A DNA stretch of 48,102 bases. It comes from Planctomycetota bacterium (lineage in GTDB: Bacteria; Planctomycetota; UBA1135; GCA-002748355). The stretch spans positions 1-48,102 of the forward strand of contig JAJRTL010000104.1 in the NCBI GenBank assembly GCA_024278315.1, written 5' to 3'. A program made the translations under genes and the position numbers. Of this stretch, positions 17,371-25,382 are shown in pieces (position 1 is the first letter of the stretch; the number at the start of each line of letters is the position of its first letter). Under the pieces are notes generated by a model. It searched no databases. It was not told where the DNA came from and worked only from the letters and a program-made list of their open reading frames with translations.

Positions 17371-18291
17371 CTAGAGGTCTTCGCCGCCTGGATCAAGCCT
17401 TGTCGCAAGAAAAATTGCTTTGAGCTGATCCGGATCCAGGGCCTCTGGGCGCAGGGTCAGCCAGGATGCATCCAGGCCCGAAGCCTGGAAAGCAGGCTCA
17501 GGAGATCTCCCCAGCATCTGCGTCAGACCCGATCTCAACTGCTTGCGTCGCGCCGCAAAGAGCTGCTGCAGGAATCGCGCAAACCCCAGACGGAGCTCTC
17601 TCGGCTCCTCCAGGAGGCTCTTGTCACGGGGTCCCAACCGAAGCAGGGCCGAATCCACACCAGGTCTAGGCCGGAACACCTGCTTGCCCACCCGCCGCAC
17701 GAGCTTCATCTTCCAGGCAAGGCCCAGCAGGGCAGAAAGACTGCCGTAGTCCCGCCCTCCCGGCTTCGCCAAGATCCGCTCCCCCATCTCCCACTGGCAG
17801 AGGCAGAGCATCTCCCTGGGTGGACAGGCGCTCAAGCAAAGGGCCGCCAGCATCGGTCCCGAGATCGAGTACGGCAGGTTGCTGACGCAGACGTAGTCCC
17901 TGTCCCCCATCCCCTCCTCCTGGAGCGCCGCCATGAGGTCTGGGTGCAGATCCTGCCCCTGCAGGGCCGAACTACGCAACACGCGCACGCGGCCCCGCGC
18001 CTCGCCCCAGGACGAGACCTCTTCCTCTAGGAAGTCCTGGAGCCTGTGATCCACCTCGACGGCCAGCACTCGGCGCGCACGCAGTGCCAAAGCATGCGTC
18101 AGCGCCCCGGGGCCCGCCCCGATCTCCAACACCGACTGCCCCTCAAGCTCCAGTTCATCCGCGATGAGCCGCAACAGGTTGGTGTCCACGAGGAAGTTCT
18201 GCCCGAGCTTCTTGCTCGGGCGAAACCCCAGGGCATCCAATCTCTCCCTGAGATCCTGGAAGCTACCCTGCCCCCTCTCGACTCCGCTCAC
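17371..18291 (-). CDS. rsmA: 16S rRNA dimethyladenosine transferase RsmA (KsgA)
   Basis: RsmA dimethylates two adjacent adenosines near the 3' end of 16S rRNA during 30S maturation. The family signature KLGQNFLVDTNLL (about 28-40), the SAM-binding VLEIGAGPGALT and the catalytic NLPYSISGP motif (NLPY form) are intact, followed by the small helical C-terminal domain with FRPRPGVDSALL. Length 306 aa is slightly long. The start is GTG, and it overlaps the TGA of the upstream FGE-like lipoprotein gene as GTGA. The stop lies 236 bp before the chosen dnaG start. Confidence 0.95.
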   Translation of the reverse strand: MSGVERGQGSFQDLRERLDALGFRPSKKLGQNFLVDTNLLRLIADELELEGQSVLEIGAGPGALTHALALRARRVLAVEVDHRLQDFLEEEVSSWGEARGRVRVLRSSALQGQDLHPDLMAALQEEGMGDRDYVCVSNLPYSISGPMLAALCLSACPPREMLCLCQWEMGERILAKPGGRDYGSLSALLGLAWKMKLVRRVGKQVFRPRPGVDSALLRLGPRDKSLLEEPRELRLGFARFLQQLFAARRKQLRSGLTQMLGRSPEPAFQASGLDASWLTLRPEALDPDQLKAIFLATRLDPGGEDL

Positions 18292-19343
18292 GGCTGCACC
18301 CCGAGGATCCGCCAGGCCTCCCGCGCCAGCTCCCCCAGAGGCGTGAGCCCCAGGGCCTCACGGTCCATCTGGGCACGCAGGTTCGCCACGCGCTCGAAGT
18401 CCATCCTGTAGGTCCCCAGGAAGAGTTCCAGAGCCGCCAGGTCCCCATCGGTGAAGGGCCCCCTCCTGGATTCCAGACGGGCCAGGAAGGTGTAGGGATC
18501 CGTCGCGAGCCTCAGCCCCAACTGGGAGCTGGAATCCTCCGCACTCCTCGGTCGCGCACCCTGATCGTCCCAGTAGCTTTCGACGACCAAGGGGCCAGCC
18601 GTGCTGACAATCCCGACCACCCTGAGAGATTCAGCATAGCTGAAACCAACTGTGCAGTAGCGGAAGGATCGACTCTCCAAGGGACTCACGAGTTCGGGCA
18701 TCCACGGCACGACTCCCGCAAGGAAAGGTGAGATCGACAAGAGACTCTCGGCGGATCGCAATGACTCGCGTTGTCGCGCGAAGCTCGAGGGTAGCTCCCG
18801 GATCGCCAAGGGATGCAGAGCCAAGGGCGTCGAGGTCCACTCGGCGACATTGCCGATCAGGTCGTAGCAACCCTGACCCGACAGATCGCGCCCACTCTCG
18901 AAGGTCCCCACCCTGGTGCGTCGCAGGAGTCTGAGCTCACTCGTATTCGCGTAGGAGGGATTGGGCTCACGATCCCCCCAGGGGAACCGAAAACCGATAT
19001 CTCCGCCCACGGCATAGCGCCATTCATCCAGGCTCGGCAGTCGCCCGAGATAGGCACGGGCCACCCGCCATGCCTGCTCCTGATCCAGGTTCACGGCTGG
19101 CAGATCCGGCGTCGAGGAGACATGTGTCTTGCCCCAATCCGGTAGCACGCGCTGGGCATCGACCTCCCGCAGCTCGAATCGATGCAGGAAGAAGAGGCCA
19201 GCGGGTGCCCGGTAGGGCACCCAATGCCTCAGATGCGCCAGTGCAAGGTCGGTGGGCAGCTCCGCCTCTTCGCCACAGCCCCCCGCCATTCCGAGAACCG
19301 CGAAGGTCAAGCATGCGAAGAGCTGCCGAGAACACTTGCTCAC
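18288..19343 (-). CDS. Lipoprotein with FGE-sulfatase (SUMF1-like) domain
   Basis: The GTG start gives a lipoprotein-type signal sequence ending AGGC with C23 as the likely lipidated residue. The body resembles the formylglycine-generating-enzyme fold: LPSLDEWRYAVGGD, FPWGD, N-x-S-Y-A-N-T, VGTFESGRDLSGQGCYDLIGNVAEW, and a late GLRLA strand. The catalytic cysteine pair of true FGE is not evident, so it is probably a non-catalytic or binding member, as are many bacterial FGE-like proteins. The last ~80 residues after the domain are helical. Its stop overlaps the rsmA GTG, an unexpected coupling between an envelope protein and an rRNA methylase. Confidence 0.8.
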   Translation of the reverse strand: MSKCSRQLFACLTFAVLGMAGGCGEEAELPTDLALAHLRHWVPYRAPAGLFFLHRFELREVDAQRVLPDWGKTHVSSTPDLPAVNLDQEQAWRVARAYLGRLPSLDEWRYAVGGDIGFRFPWGDREPNPSYANTSELRLLRRTRVGTFESGRDLSGQGCYDLIGNVAEWTSTPLALHPLAIRELPSSFARQRESLRSAESLLSISPFLAGVVPWMPELVSPLESRSFRYCTVGFSYAESLRVVGIVSTAGPLVVESYWDDQGARPRSAEDSSSQLGLRLATDPYTFLARLESRRGPFTDGDLAALELFLGTYRMDFERVANLRAQMDREALGLTPLGELAREAWRILGVQP

Positions 19344-19388
19344 TCTTGAGACCGTTTCTTCAGGAGCCCCTCGCTGGAGAGTCTCCCC

Positions 19389-20072
19389 CTATTTGAGAAG
19401 GAAAATTTCCACCCGGCGATTCCTGGCCTTGTCGGCGCCGGACAGAGGCTGGCTGGCCCCATAGCCCTGGATGGACATGAGGCGCATGGGCACCCCCTTC
19501 GACTTCAGTGCGAGGGCAACGGCCAGGGCTCGCGCCGCGGAGAGATGCAGATTGGACTTCCAGGAGCTGCTCCGGATAGGGTCACTATCGGAGTGGCCGG
19601 CAATCCGGATCCCATGCCCTTCGTTGAGGATGCCCACCAATCCACCCAGCGTACGCACACCTTCGGCGGTCACCTTGTCCTGGCCCGAGGCGAAGAGCAG
19701 ATCACCTTGGATGCGGAATCCGGTAGACCCATCGCCAGAACGGATGACTTCGACACCCGCGCCAACGCCAGTTCGGTCCACGCGGTTCTGCATGGCCTTC
19801 AGAAGCCTCTCCAGCTCCGCCTTCTTCTTCTTGTGGTCGAAGCTGGCGTCCACGACGGACTTGAGCTGACGATTCTCGGCCTCGAGAATCTTGTTCCGGG
19901 CCGTGATGCTGTCCTGGTAGTCCTTGTAGTCATCCAGGGTCCTGGACAGACCGTCCGCGCGATTCTTCTCGCGCATATAGGACGACTTGCTCATACAGGA
20001 CGTGAAAACCAAGAGCCCGAGGGCCAGAATTCCCAGTGACAGGAAACGGCGACGTCGTTCGTATCCTTGCAT
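19389..20072 (-). CDS. OmpA-family lipoprotein with coiled coil
   Basis: A basic N-terminus and hydrophobic segment end with VFTSC (C26), a lipobox, so the protein is probably anchored in the outer membrane. Residues about 35-95 are a coiled coil. The C-terminal OmpA/MotB-like peptidoglycan-binding domain shows LLFASGQDKVTAEGVRTL, IAGHSDSDPI, NLHLSAARALAVALAL and ARNRRVEIFL. It would tether the outer membrane to peptidoglycan. A GGAGG lies 8 bases before the ATG, and a 12-bp palindrome sits just upstream of that. Confidence 0.88.
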   Translation of the reverse strand: MQGYERRRRFLSLGILALGLLVFTSCMSKSSYMREKNRADGLSRTLDDYKDYQDSITARNKILEAENRQLKSVVDASFDHKKKKAELERLLKAMQNRVDRTGVGAGVEVIRSGDGSTGFRIQGDLLFASGQDKVTAEGVRTLGGLVGILNEGHGIRIAGHSDSDPIRSSSWKSNLHLSAARALAVALALKSKGVPMRLMSIQGYGASQPLSGADKARNRRVEIFLLK

Positions 20073-20085
20073 CGTTTATCCCTCC

Positions 20086-20097
20086 CAATCGCGATTG
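20086..20097. promoter_or_regulatory. 12-bp perfect palindrome in the OmpA-gene leader
   Basis: CAATCGCGATTG is a perfect palindrome located immediately before the GGGAGGG Shine-Dalgarno of the OmpA-family lipoprotein gene. It could be an operator for a dimeric regulator; the assignment rests on symmetry and position alone. Confidence 0.35.
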
Positions 20098-20205
20098 TTG
20101 GATGCAGGCGCTCACCATATCCCGGGCTCACGCAGAAACGAAGACAGTTCGGGAAGAGATAGGGCGCAGAAAGCCCTGGATTCCGGGCCTGGCACGGAAT
20201 TGCGG

Positions 20206-20248
20206 GAGGCCCGCCCCCCTCCGTCTCGGACGAAGGGGGGCGGGCCTC
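20206..20248 (-). terminator. Long GC-rich hairpin downstream of the HTH/anchor gene
   Basis: Twenty-base arms (20206-20225 and 20229-20248) pair with one mismatch around a 3-nt loop. It sits 45 bp after the stop of the minus-strand HTH/anchor gene and 134 bp before the OmpA-family gene start. No U-tract is present on either side, so it is a terminator or 3'-end stabiliser by stem strength. Confidence 0.6.
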
Positions 20249-20292
20249 CTCTGGTAGCGAGGAGCCTGTGGAGCCCAACTACCGCAACACGC

Positions 20293-20844
20293 CTACTTGA
20301 ACATGTCGGCGAGCCACTTGGTCGCGCCGGTGTTGGCTCCCTGCGTCACCGACCAGGCGAAGAAGAGGCCGTAGAGCAGGACGATGGCCGAGGCAACCAT
20401 CAGGACCTTGTCCAGGGTGCTCTCCTCGTCCTTGGTCTCGGTCTGATCCAAACCACGGATCGCCGCGGCGCGGCTCTTGCTCTGGATCGTCACGGGGCGC
20501 TGGGCGCGGGAAGGAGCGGCTTCGATCTCGAAGTCCTCGTCGACCTCGATTTCTTCGGGGCTGAGATCCAGGGTCGGCTCTTCCTCCAGGAGGGAATCAT
20601 CCTCCAGGACAGCTGTCACCATACCCGCGTCCTCTTCAAGGTCCTCGTCGGCGAAGATCAACTCTTCGGTGAGTTCCTCCTCTCCCAGCTGGAGAGCTTC
20701 GATGTCTTCCTTGCGGAAGCGGACGGAGCCATCGGCTCCCCGGACGGCTTGGATTTCATCCGCGGAGACGAGCCTTTTGAGCTCCTCCTCGGTCACTTTG
20801 AGATCTTTGAGAGCCTTCTCGAATGGGATGTAGTCCTCGGACAC
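20293..20844 (-). CDS. Helix-turn-helix protein with acidic linker and C-terminal membrane anchor
   Basis: The GTG start has GGAGG seven bases upstream. Residues 5-50 (IPFEKALKDLKVTEEELKRL, then AVRGADGSVRFRKEDIEAL) form a MerR/excisionase-like winged helix seen repeatedly in Planctomycetes proteins. A strongly acidic linker (51-110) follows, then a single membrane helix at 147-166 and a short tail. The layout suggests a membrane-tethered protein that binds DNA or protein with its N-terminus, like the acidic single-pass protein encoded at 8030-10285. Specific function unknown. A small GTATC-GCT-GATAC inverted repeat lies just upstream of the Shine-Dalgarno. Confidence 0.72.
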   Translation of the reverse strand: MSEDYIPFEKALKDLKVTEEELKRLVSADEIQAVRGADGSVRFRKEDIEALQLGEEELTEELIFADEDLEEDAGMVTAVLEDDSLLEEEPTLDLSPEEIEVDEDFEIEAAPSRAQRPVTIQSKSRAAAIRGLDQTETKDEESTLDKVLMVASAIVLLYGLFFAWSVTQGANTGATKWLADMFK

Positions 20845-21042
20845 TGTTCGGCCTCCGTGTATCGCTGATACGTGGGTCGGGGATTCTAGAGGGGCGGCAG
20901 GGGTGGCCGCTGGTAGGGGCTAGCCCGATCTCCTGCTGCAGGGCAGAGGAGACATGGCCTCGAAGTATACACGCGAAACCCCTCGACGGGAACAAGTTGG
21001 GAACAAAGGACCCAAAGCGCCATGCCGAGGGGGGCTGGAGCC

Positions 21043-21606
21043 CTATTTCCGGGTCTCGCTGCCCGCGTCCGCACCTGTATCGCTCTTGTCGTCGGCGAAA
21101 AAGCCGTTCTTCTCGAAGGCATCCCGAAGCTTCTGGTAGCTGTACTCGGACTCGTCGTTGTAGCCCTCAAGCTTGAGATCCAGGTCGATCCGCCTCGCAC
21201 CCACGAGGTACAGGCGGCGCCCGCCCTTGGATCCACCTCGCGCCTCGTAGACGGCCAGCTGCCTCTCATTGGTGTCGATGACGTAGATGACCGAGGTCCC
21301 CACGCCATAGCTGCCCGTGACGGCGATGATCCCATTGCCCGCCGCCATGCTGCCCGAGCCCGATTCATAGGGCAGGACCTCGGCTTCGGTAGGCTCGCCG
21401 ACGCCTCTGGGCGCCTTCTTCACATTGCCGGCCTTGCCGCGCGAGGGCGGCCTTCGTCCCTGGATCGGGCTCGGGAACGCAGGGGTAACAGAGCTCCGCA
21501 GGGCCATTCCTTCCAGCTCCGCTGGCTTGGAGGCGAACTCCCGCCCCACGAAGAAGGCCAGGGCTGCAGTGAGAACTAGACTGTAGGCAAACAGGAATCT
21601 TCCCAA
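21043..21606 (-). CDS. Anchored protein of unknown function, planctomycete type
   Basis: The start is TTG with AGAGG seven bases upstream. An N-terminal hydrophobic helix (about 4-20, FAYSLVLTAALAFFVG) is a signal anchor, followed by a Pro/Arg/Lys-rich linker. The conserved part is GIIAVTGSYGVGTSVIYVID, then ERQLAVYEARGGSKGGRRLY and ARRIDLDLKLEGYND, a beta-rich segment that I recall from uncharacterised Planctomycetes proteins. The C-terminus is charged. It is the last gene of the long minus-strand block, 76 bp after the second CNNM/CBS gene. No catalytic motif seen. Confidence 0.65.
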   Translation of the reverse strand: MGRFLFAYSLVLTAALAFFVGREFASKPAELEGMALRSSVTPAFPSPIQGRRPPSRGKAGNVKKAPRGVGEPTEAEVLPYESGSGSMAAGNGIIAVTGSYGVGTSVIYVIDTNERQLAVYEARGGSKGGRRLYLVGARRIDLDLKLEGYNDESEYSYQKLRDAFEKNGFFADDKSDTGADAGSETRK

Positions 21607-21682
21607 GGGGTCACCTCTGGGATCAGCAGCATGCTGGTTCCCTATCGAGAAAGGCGGGGCAGGTCGACGAATCGACGCGACA

Positions 21683-22723
21683 TCATAGCCGCGAATCGAG
21701 AGAAAGGAGAGCCTCTGCCAGATCTCGCACGGTGACGATCCCCAGAATCTGGTCGTCTCCGTCCCGGACCAGGCCCAGGCGAGACTGACTGCCCTCCAGC
21801 CGAGCCAGGGCCAGAGCCCATGGCAGCGTAGGCTCCAGCGTCACCAGGGGCCGCATGTGACTGCTGAGGAGCATGGCCTCCCGATCCACGGCGCTGTCGC
21901 CCTCGGCGGGATCATCCCCGTCCAAGAACGGGTCCAGGTAGTAGACATACCCTTCGGGGTCGCCTTCCCGGTCTCGCAGGGGGTAGCGAAGGAAGGGTCG
22001 CGTCGCCAGGATGTCTCGCAGGTCCTTCCGCGTACCCTCCGCAGGAAGGCAGACGACCTCGTCCCAGGGAACCATGATCTCGCGCAAGGGGCGCGCCTGT
22101 CGCTCCCCGACCTCCAGAGCCGTCTGCCGCAGCGAACTCGACACCGTGGCATCGCTGGCCGACATGAGTCGGGCCAAGGCCTGGTTGCGTCGGCGGAGAC
22201 CGGTCATGTCCTGTGCCTGACGACCGGTAGCCCAGCGCATCGAGACACGCGCGAGGGGGAGGACCACCAGAGCCAGAGGAGACAGGATCCAGCAACTCCA
22301 CTTGAGAGAGGGTGCAAGGCGATAGGTCCAGGCCTCGGTCTGGAGATGGAAGAGGTGCTTGGGCAGGGCCTCGGAGCGCAGGAAGAGCAGGGGCGTCAGG
22401 ATCAAGGTCGTCAGGAGAGCTGCCTTCCCTCCACTGAGGTAGTCCGACATCCATGCCTCCCCCACCGAGGCGGCGAGGGCATTGGCGAGGTTGTTTCCGA
22501 TGAGAAAGACGCAGAGGAGGTAGTCGGGATGGGAGAGGAGCCGATGAAGCGTTCGCGCGCGGCGATCGGCAGGATCCCTGCGGCGCAGGTCGAGCCGCAA
22601 CCGGTTGACGGTATAGAGCCCCGTCTCGATGCCCGAGTAGAAGGCTGAGCCCAGGAGCCCCAGGAGCAGGAGCCCCAGGAACCAGAGCTCAGGGGAGCCC
22701 AGGACTGCCAAGCACGTGCTCAT
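21683..22723 (-). CDS. CNNM/DUF21 membrane protein with CBS domains, second of pair
   Basis: Hydrophobic helices in residues 10-160 with SAFYSGIETGLYTVNRLRL form the DUF21 (CNNM) transmembrane domain found in CorB/CorC-type magnesium or cobalt transport proteins. A degenerate CBS pair follows, with REIMVPWDEVVCL at the start and RLGLVRDGDDQILGIVTVRD at the end. The C-terminal CorC_HlyC domain present in the preceding paralogue is missing, so this is the shorter type. Its ATG overlaps the TGA of the upstream gene (ATGA). The tandem pair suggests a heteromeric membrane complex. Confidence 0.85.
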   Translation of the reverse strand: MSTCLAVLGSPELWFLGLLLLGLLGSAFYSGIETGLYTVNRLRLDLRRRDPADRRARTLHRLLSHPDYLLCVFLIGNNLANALAASVGEAWMSDYLSGGKAALLTTLILTPLLFLRSEALPKHLFHLQTEAWTYRLAPSLKWSCWILSPLALVVLPLARVSMRWATGRQAQDMTGLRRRNQALARLMSASDATVSSSLRQTALEVGERQARPLREIMVPWDEVVCLPAEGTRKDLRDILATRPFLRYPLRDREGDPEGYVYYLDPFLDGDDPAEGDSAVDREAMLLSSHMRPLVTLEPTLPWALALARLEGSQSRLGLVRDGDDQILGIVTVRDLAEALLSLDSRL

Positions 22724-23961
22724 GTGCCCCCCCCATCGACTCGCTGCACACCCACCCGGCGCAGTCGCCGCTTCCCAAGCTCGAGCGCCTCCAAGACCAG
22801 TCCCTCACAGGTGATGGTCTGCCCGACCTCGGGGATGTGGCCGAGCTGGTCCACGAACCACCCACCGAGCGTTCTGTTGCGCGTCACAGGCAACTGCACC
22901 TGGAACAGCTCGGCGAAGTCCGTCAAGGAGATCGTGCCCTGCACCTCCCAGCCACCTTCCGGTCTCGGGGAGAGCGGAAGGTCATCCTCATCCAACTCGG
23001 ATTTGACGAGATCACCGAGCATCTCCTCCAGGAGATCATCCCATCCGATCAGGCCGGTGCCCGTTCCATACTCGTCCACGACCAACAGTAGATCTGCGCC
23101 GGTGGCCTTGTAGAGCGTGAGGAGATGGTGGAGGCGAGCCGTCTCCGGGATGGCCGGCATAGGCTTCATCAGAGCCTGGATGGACCCGGTCGGCGCAGCC
23201 ACCAGGAGAGCCCTCGCGTCGGCGTAGGCCAGAACCTCTCTTTCGTCGCCGATCAGGGAGAAGGACTGGCCGGACGCCAGCATCTGGTCCAAGACCTCAG
23301 CAACTCTTGCATCGGGCGGCAAGCGCCCCATGTCCACCAGCGGTTCCATGAGTTCCCGGACCTGGACATCACTCAGATCCACGATCTCGCTCACGACCTG
23401 CGCCATGCGAGGACCGAGCCCGAAGCGCTCGGGATGTCGGCGGACATGCTCCAGCACCTCTTCCTCGCTGAGCCCTGACCTCGGGGTCTCACGGAACCGC
23501 AGCCTGTGGATCAGGAACCGGAAGAGGAAAAGGACGGGAATCGTGAAAGGTGTCAGCACGCGCGTCCAGACCCTCAGAACTGTCGCGCTCTTGAGCGCGA
23601 TGGTCTCCGCGGTCCCCATCGCCAGGGACTTGGGCAGGATCTCCGCCAGGAAGATGAGGGCGAAGAACCCCCCCATACTTCGGTAGATCGCCAGGTCGGA
23701 GCCCCCTTCCCCGCTCCACCACGCAATCAGCGCGAAGTAGAGCGTGTTCACGCCGAGGTTCGTGAAGAGGATGGAGAGAAGGACGGCCCGGGCGTGCGAA
23801 TGGCACCAGATCAGCGATGTGGCAGCGAGCCCTCCTCGCTCCTGCGCCGCATCGAGTTGGTAGGTTTCGAGACTGAAGAGGGCCGTCTCCGAGGCCGAGA
23901 AGAAGGCCGAGACCAGGAGGAGCACCCCGAGGATCCAGGGAATGTAGGGGAGGAACTCCAC
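22720..23961 (-). CDS. CNNM/CBS/CorC_HlyC membrane protein, first of pair
   Basis: The GTG start gives a DUF21 transmembrane domain (AFFSASETALFSLETYQLD, a signature segment, and three further helices). A CBS pair follows (RELMEPLVDMGRLP and, further on, LLLVVDEYGTGTGLIGWDDLLEEMLGD). The C-terminus is a CorC_HlyC domain (GGWEVQGTISLTDFAELFQV, RTLGGWFVDQLGHIPEVGQTI). This is the complete architecture of the family often called hemolysin C or Mg/Co efflux proteins; a role in divalent cation transport is the best guess. It begins 6 bp after the histidine kinase gene and overlaps the next paralogue. Confidence 0.9.
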   Translation of the reverse strand: MEFLPYIPWILGVLLLVSAFFSASETALFSLETYQLDAAQERGGLAATSLIWCHSHARAVLLSILFTNLGVNTLYFALIAWWSGEGGSDLAIYRSMGGFFALIFLAEILPKSLAMGTAETIALKSATVLRVWTRVLTPFTIPVLFLFRFLIHRLRFRETPRSGLSEEEVLEHVRRHPERFGLGPRMAQVVSEIVDLSDVQVRELMEPLVDMGRLPPDARVAEVLDQMLASGQSFSLIGDEREVLAYADARALLVAAPTGSIQALMKPMPAIPETARLHHLLTLYKATGADLLLVVDEYGTGTGLIGWDDLLEEMLGDLVKSELDEDDLPLSPRPEGGWEVQGTISLTDFAELFQVQLPVTRNRTLGGWFVDQLGHIPEVGQTITCEGLVLEALELGKRRLRRVGVQRVDGGGT

Positions 23962-23967
23962 TCGCCT

Positions 23968-25365
23968 CTACTCCGCCCCCGCCACGCCCGGAAGCTGGAT
24001 CTCCACCAGAAAACCGCTCCCGGAAGGTGCGGACACAGTGATGCGTCCACCATGTTGTTCAATGATGGTGTACGAAATCGACATGCCCAGCCCGGAGCTC
24101 AGTTTTTCCGAATCCGAGGTCGCACCCTTCGTCGAGTAGAAGGGGTCGAAGACATGTTCCAGGACCTCTGCGGGCGCTCCGGGCCCGTTGTCCTGGATCC
24201 TCACGTGGATATCCACGGGTCCTCGAGCGCGACTCCGGTCCGAGAAGTGGACATGGATGCACGGCTCCTTGGTGCCGGCCTCGTCGAAGGCATCCAGGCT
24301 GTTCAAGATGAGATTCAAAAAGACCTGGGTCAGCTCGTGCGGATCTCCGCGGACCAGTGCCCGGCTCTCATCCTCGACCTCGAACCGGACGATGGCCTGC
24401 TCCAGTCGATGGTCTGCGAGAGCCCTGGCAGAATCCAGAGCCTTCCGCAGCGGGAAGATCACCGGCTCATGGGAACGCGGCGCGAAGTTCAAGGTCCGGC
24501 GCGCGATGTTGGCGATGCGACTCAATCCCTCGTCGAGCAGCTCGAGGTAGGCGGCATTGCCGCCGTCGACATCCCGCTTTCGCAACCGGTTGACCGAGTT
24601 CATCATCCCACCGAGAGGATTGTTGATCTCGTGCGAGATCCCAGCGGCCAATGTGCCGAGGGCGGCCAGTCGGCTCGAGAGCACGAGATCCCTCTCCGCA
24701 CGACGAGCCTTCCGCTCGGCATCACTCATGGCTCGAGCCAGGTAGAGATAGGCCCCCAGGGCGAAGAGCAGCCCGCCCAGGCCAAAGAGCAGGAAGACCC
24801 AGAGTGGGAAGAGCGCGTGCGGCCCGGCATTGAAGAGGAACCAGACGCCCCCCATGACCTCCGAGCCCTTCGAGACGGGGTACGCGACTCCACCACCGTC
24901 CTCGACAGGTCGACGTAGCTCCATGGCGTCGATGATGGCCCCCTTGATGCCATCGCGTCCGAAGTCCTCCTGGTCCCGATTCCAGGCGCCCAAGGGGTTG
25001 ACCCACAGATACGAAAAACCCTCGGCATCCCGGACACCGACCCTCCAGGTCTGATCGCCGATCATCAGATCCTTGCAGAGTCGCTCGAGCCTGTCGTACG
25101 AAAGGAGCCTCAGGAAGCGTCGCTGGATGTAGGCACTCTGCGCCTCGAAGTCACTCGTGTCGGGATCCCGGACCTTGCGGCGCGCCTGCGTGGCCGAAAA
25201 AGACTGGATGACATCGAGCTGGATCGCCCTCGCCATGATCTGGATCTGCTCATCCACCACGCCGAGGTTCCGCCGGTACTCCATGAACAGGAGTGCCGAG
25301 AAAGTTCCCAAGACCCCGAGATTCACGAGAAAGATCGCAGTCAGGACTCGAGCCCGGAAAGCCAT
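23968..25365 (-). CDS. Membrane sensor histidine kinase
   Basis: Two membrane helices (about 8-28 and 186-210) enclose an extracytoplasmic sensor of ~155 residues. The cytoplasmic part has the H-box AAGISHEINNPLGG (His245), the N-box LNLILNSLDAF, DNGPGAP (G1), VFDPFYSTK (F) and SSGLGMSISYTIIEQHGGRI (G2), a complete HisKA-HATPase of the NtrB/HPK4 style. No response regulator gene is in the window, so the partner is encoded elsewhere. It lies 17 bp after pilC and 6 bp before the CNNM pair, inside the pilus-associated block, hinting that it senses envelope or surface state. Confidence 0.92.
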   Translation of the reverse strand: MAFRARVLTAIFLVNLGVLGTFSALLFMEYRRNLGVVDEQIQIMARAIQLDVIQSFSATQARRKVRDPDTSDFEAQSAYIQRRFLRLLSYDRLERLCKDLMIGDQTWRVGVRDAEGFSYLWVNPLGAWNRDQEDFGRDGIKGAIIDAMELRRPVEDGGGVAYPVSKGSEVMGGVWFLFNAGPHALFPLWVFLLFGLGGLLFALGAYLYLARAMSDAERKARRAERDLVLSSRLAALGTLAAGISHEINNPLGGMMNSVNRLRKRDVDGGNAAYLELLDEGLSRIANIARRTLNFAPRSHEPVIFPLRKALDSARALADHRLEQAIVRFEVEDESRALVRGDPHELTQVFLNLILNSLDAFDEAGTKEPCIHVHFSDRSRARGPVDIHVRIQDNGPGAPAEVLEHVFDPFYSTKGATSDSEKLSSGLGMSISYTIIEQHGGRITVSAPSGSGFLVEIQLPGVAGAE

Positions 25366-25382
25366 GGATGAAAGACGCTACA

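Noticed and set aside
23506-24918. 470-aa plus-strand ORF opposite the CNNM/CBS and histidine kinase genes
   Set aside because: Spans two genes with clear motifs on the other strand; low-complexity composition typical of shadows.
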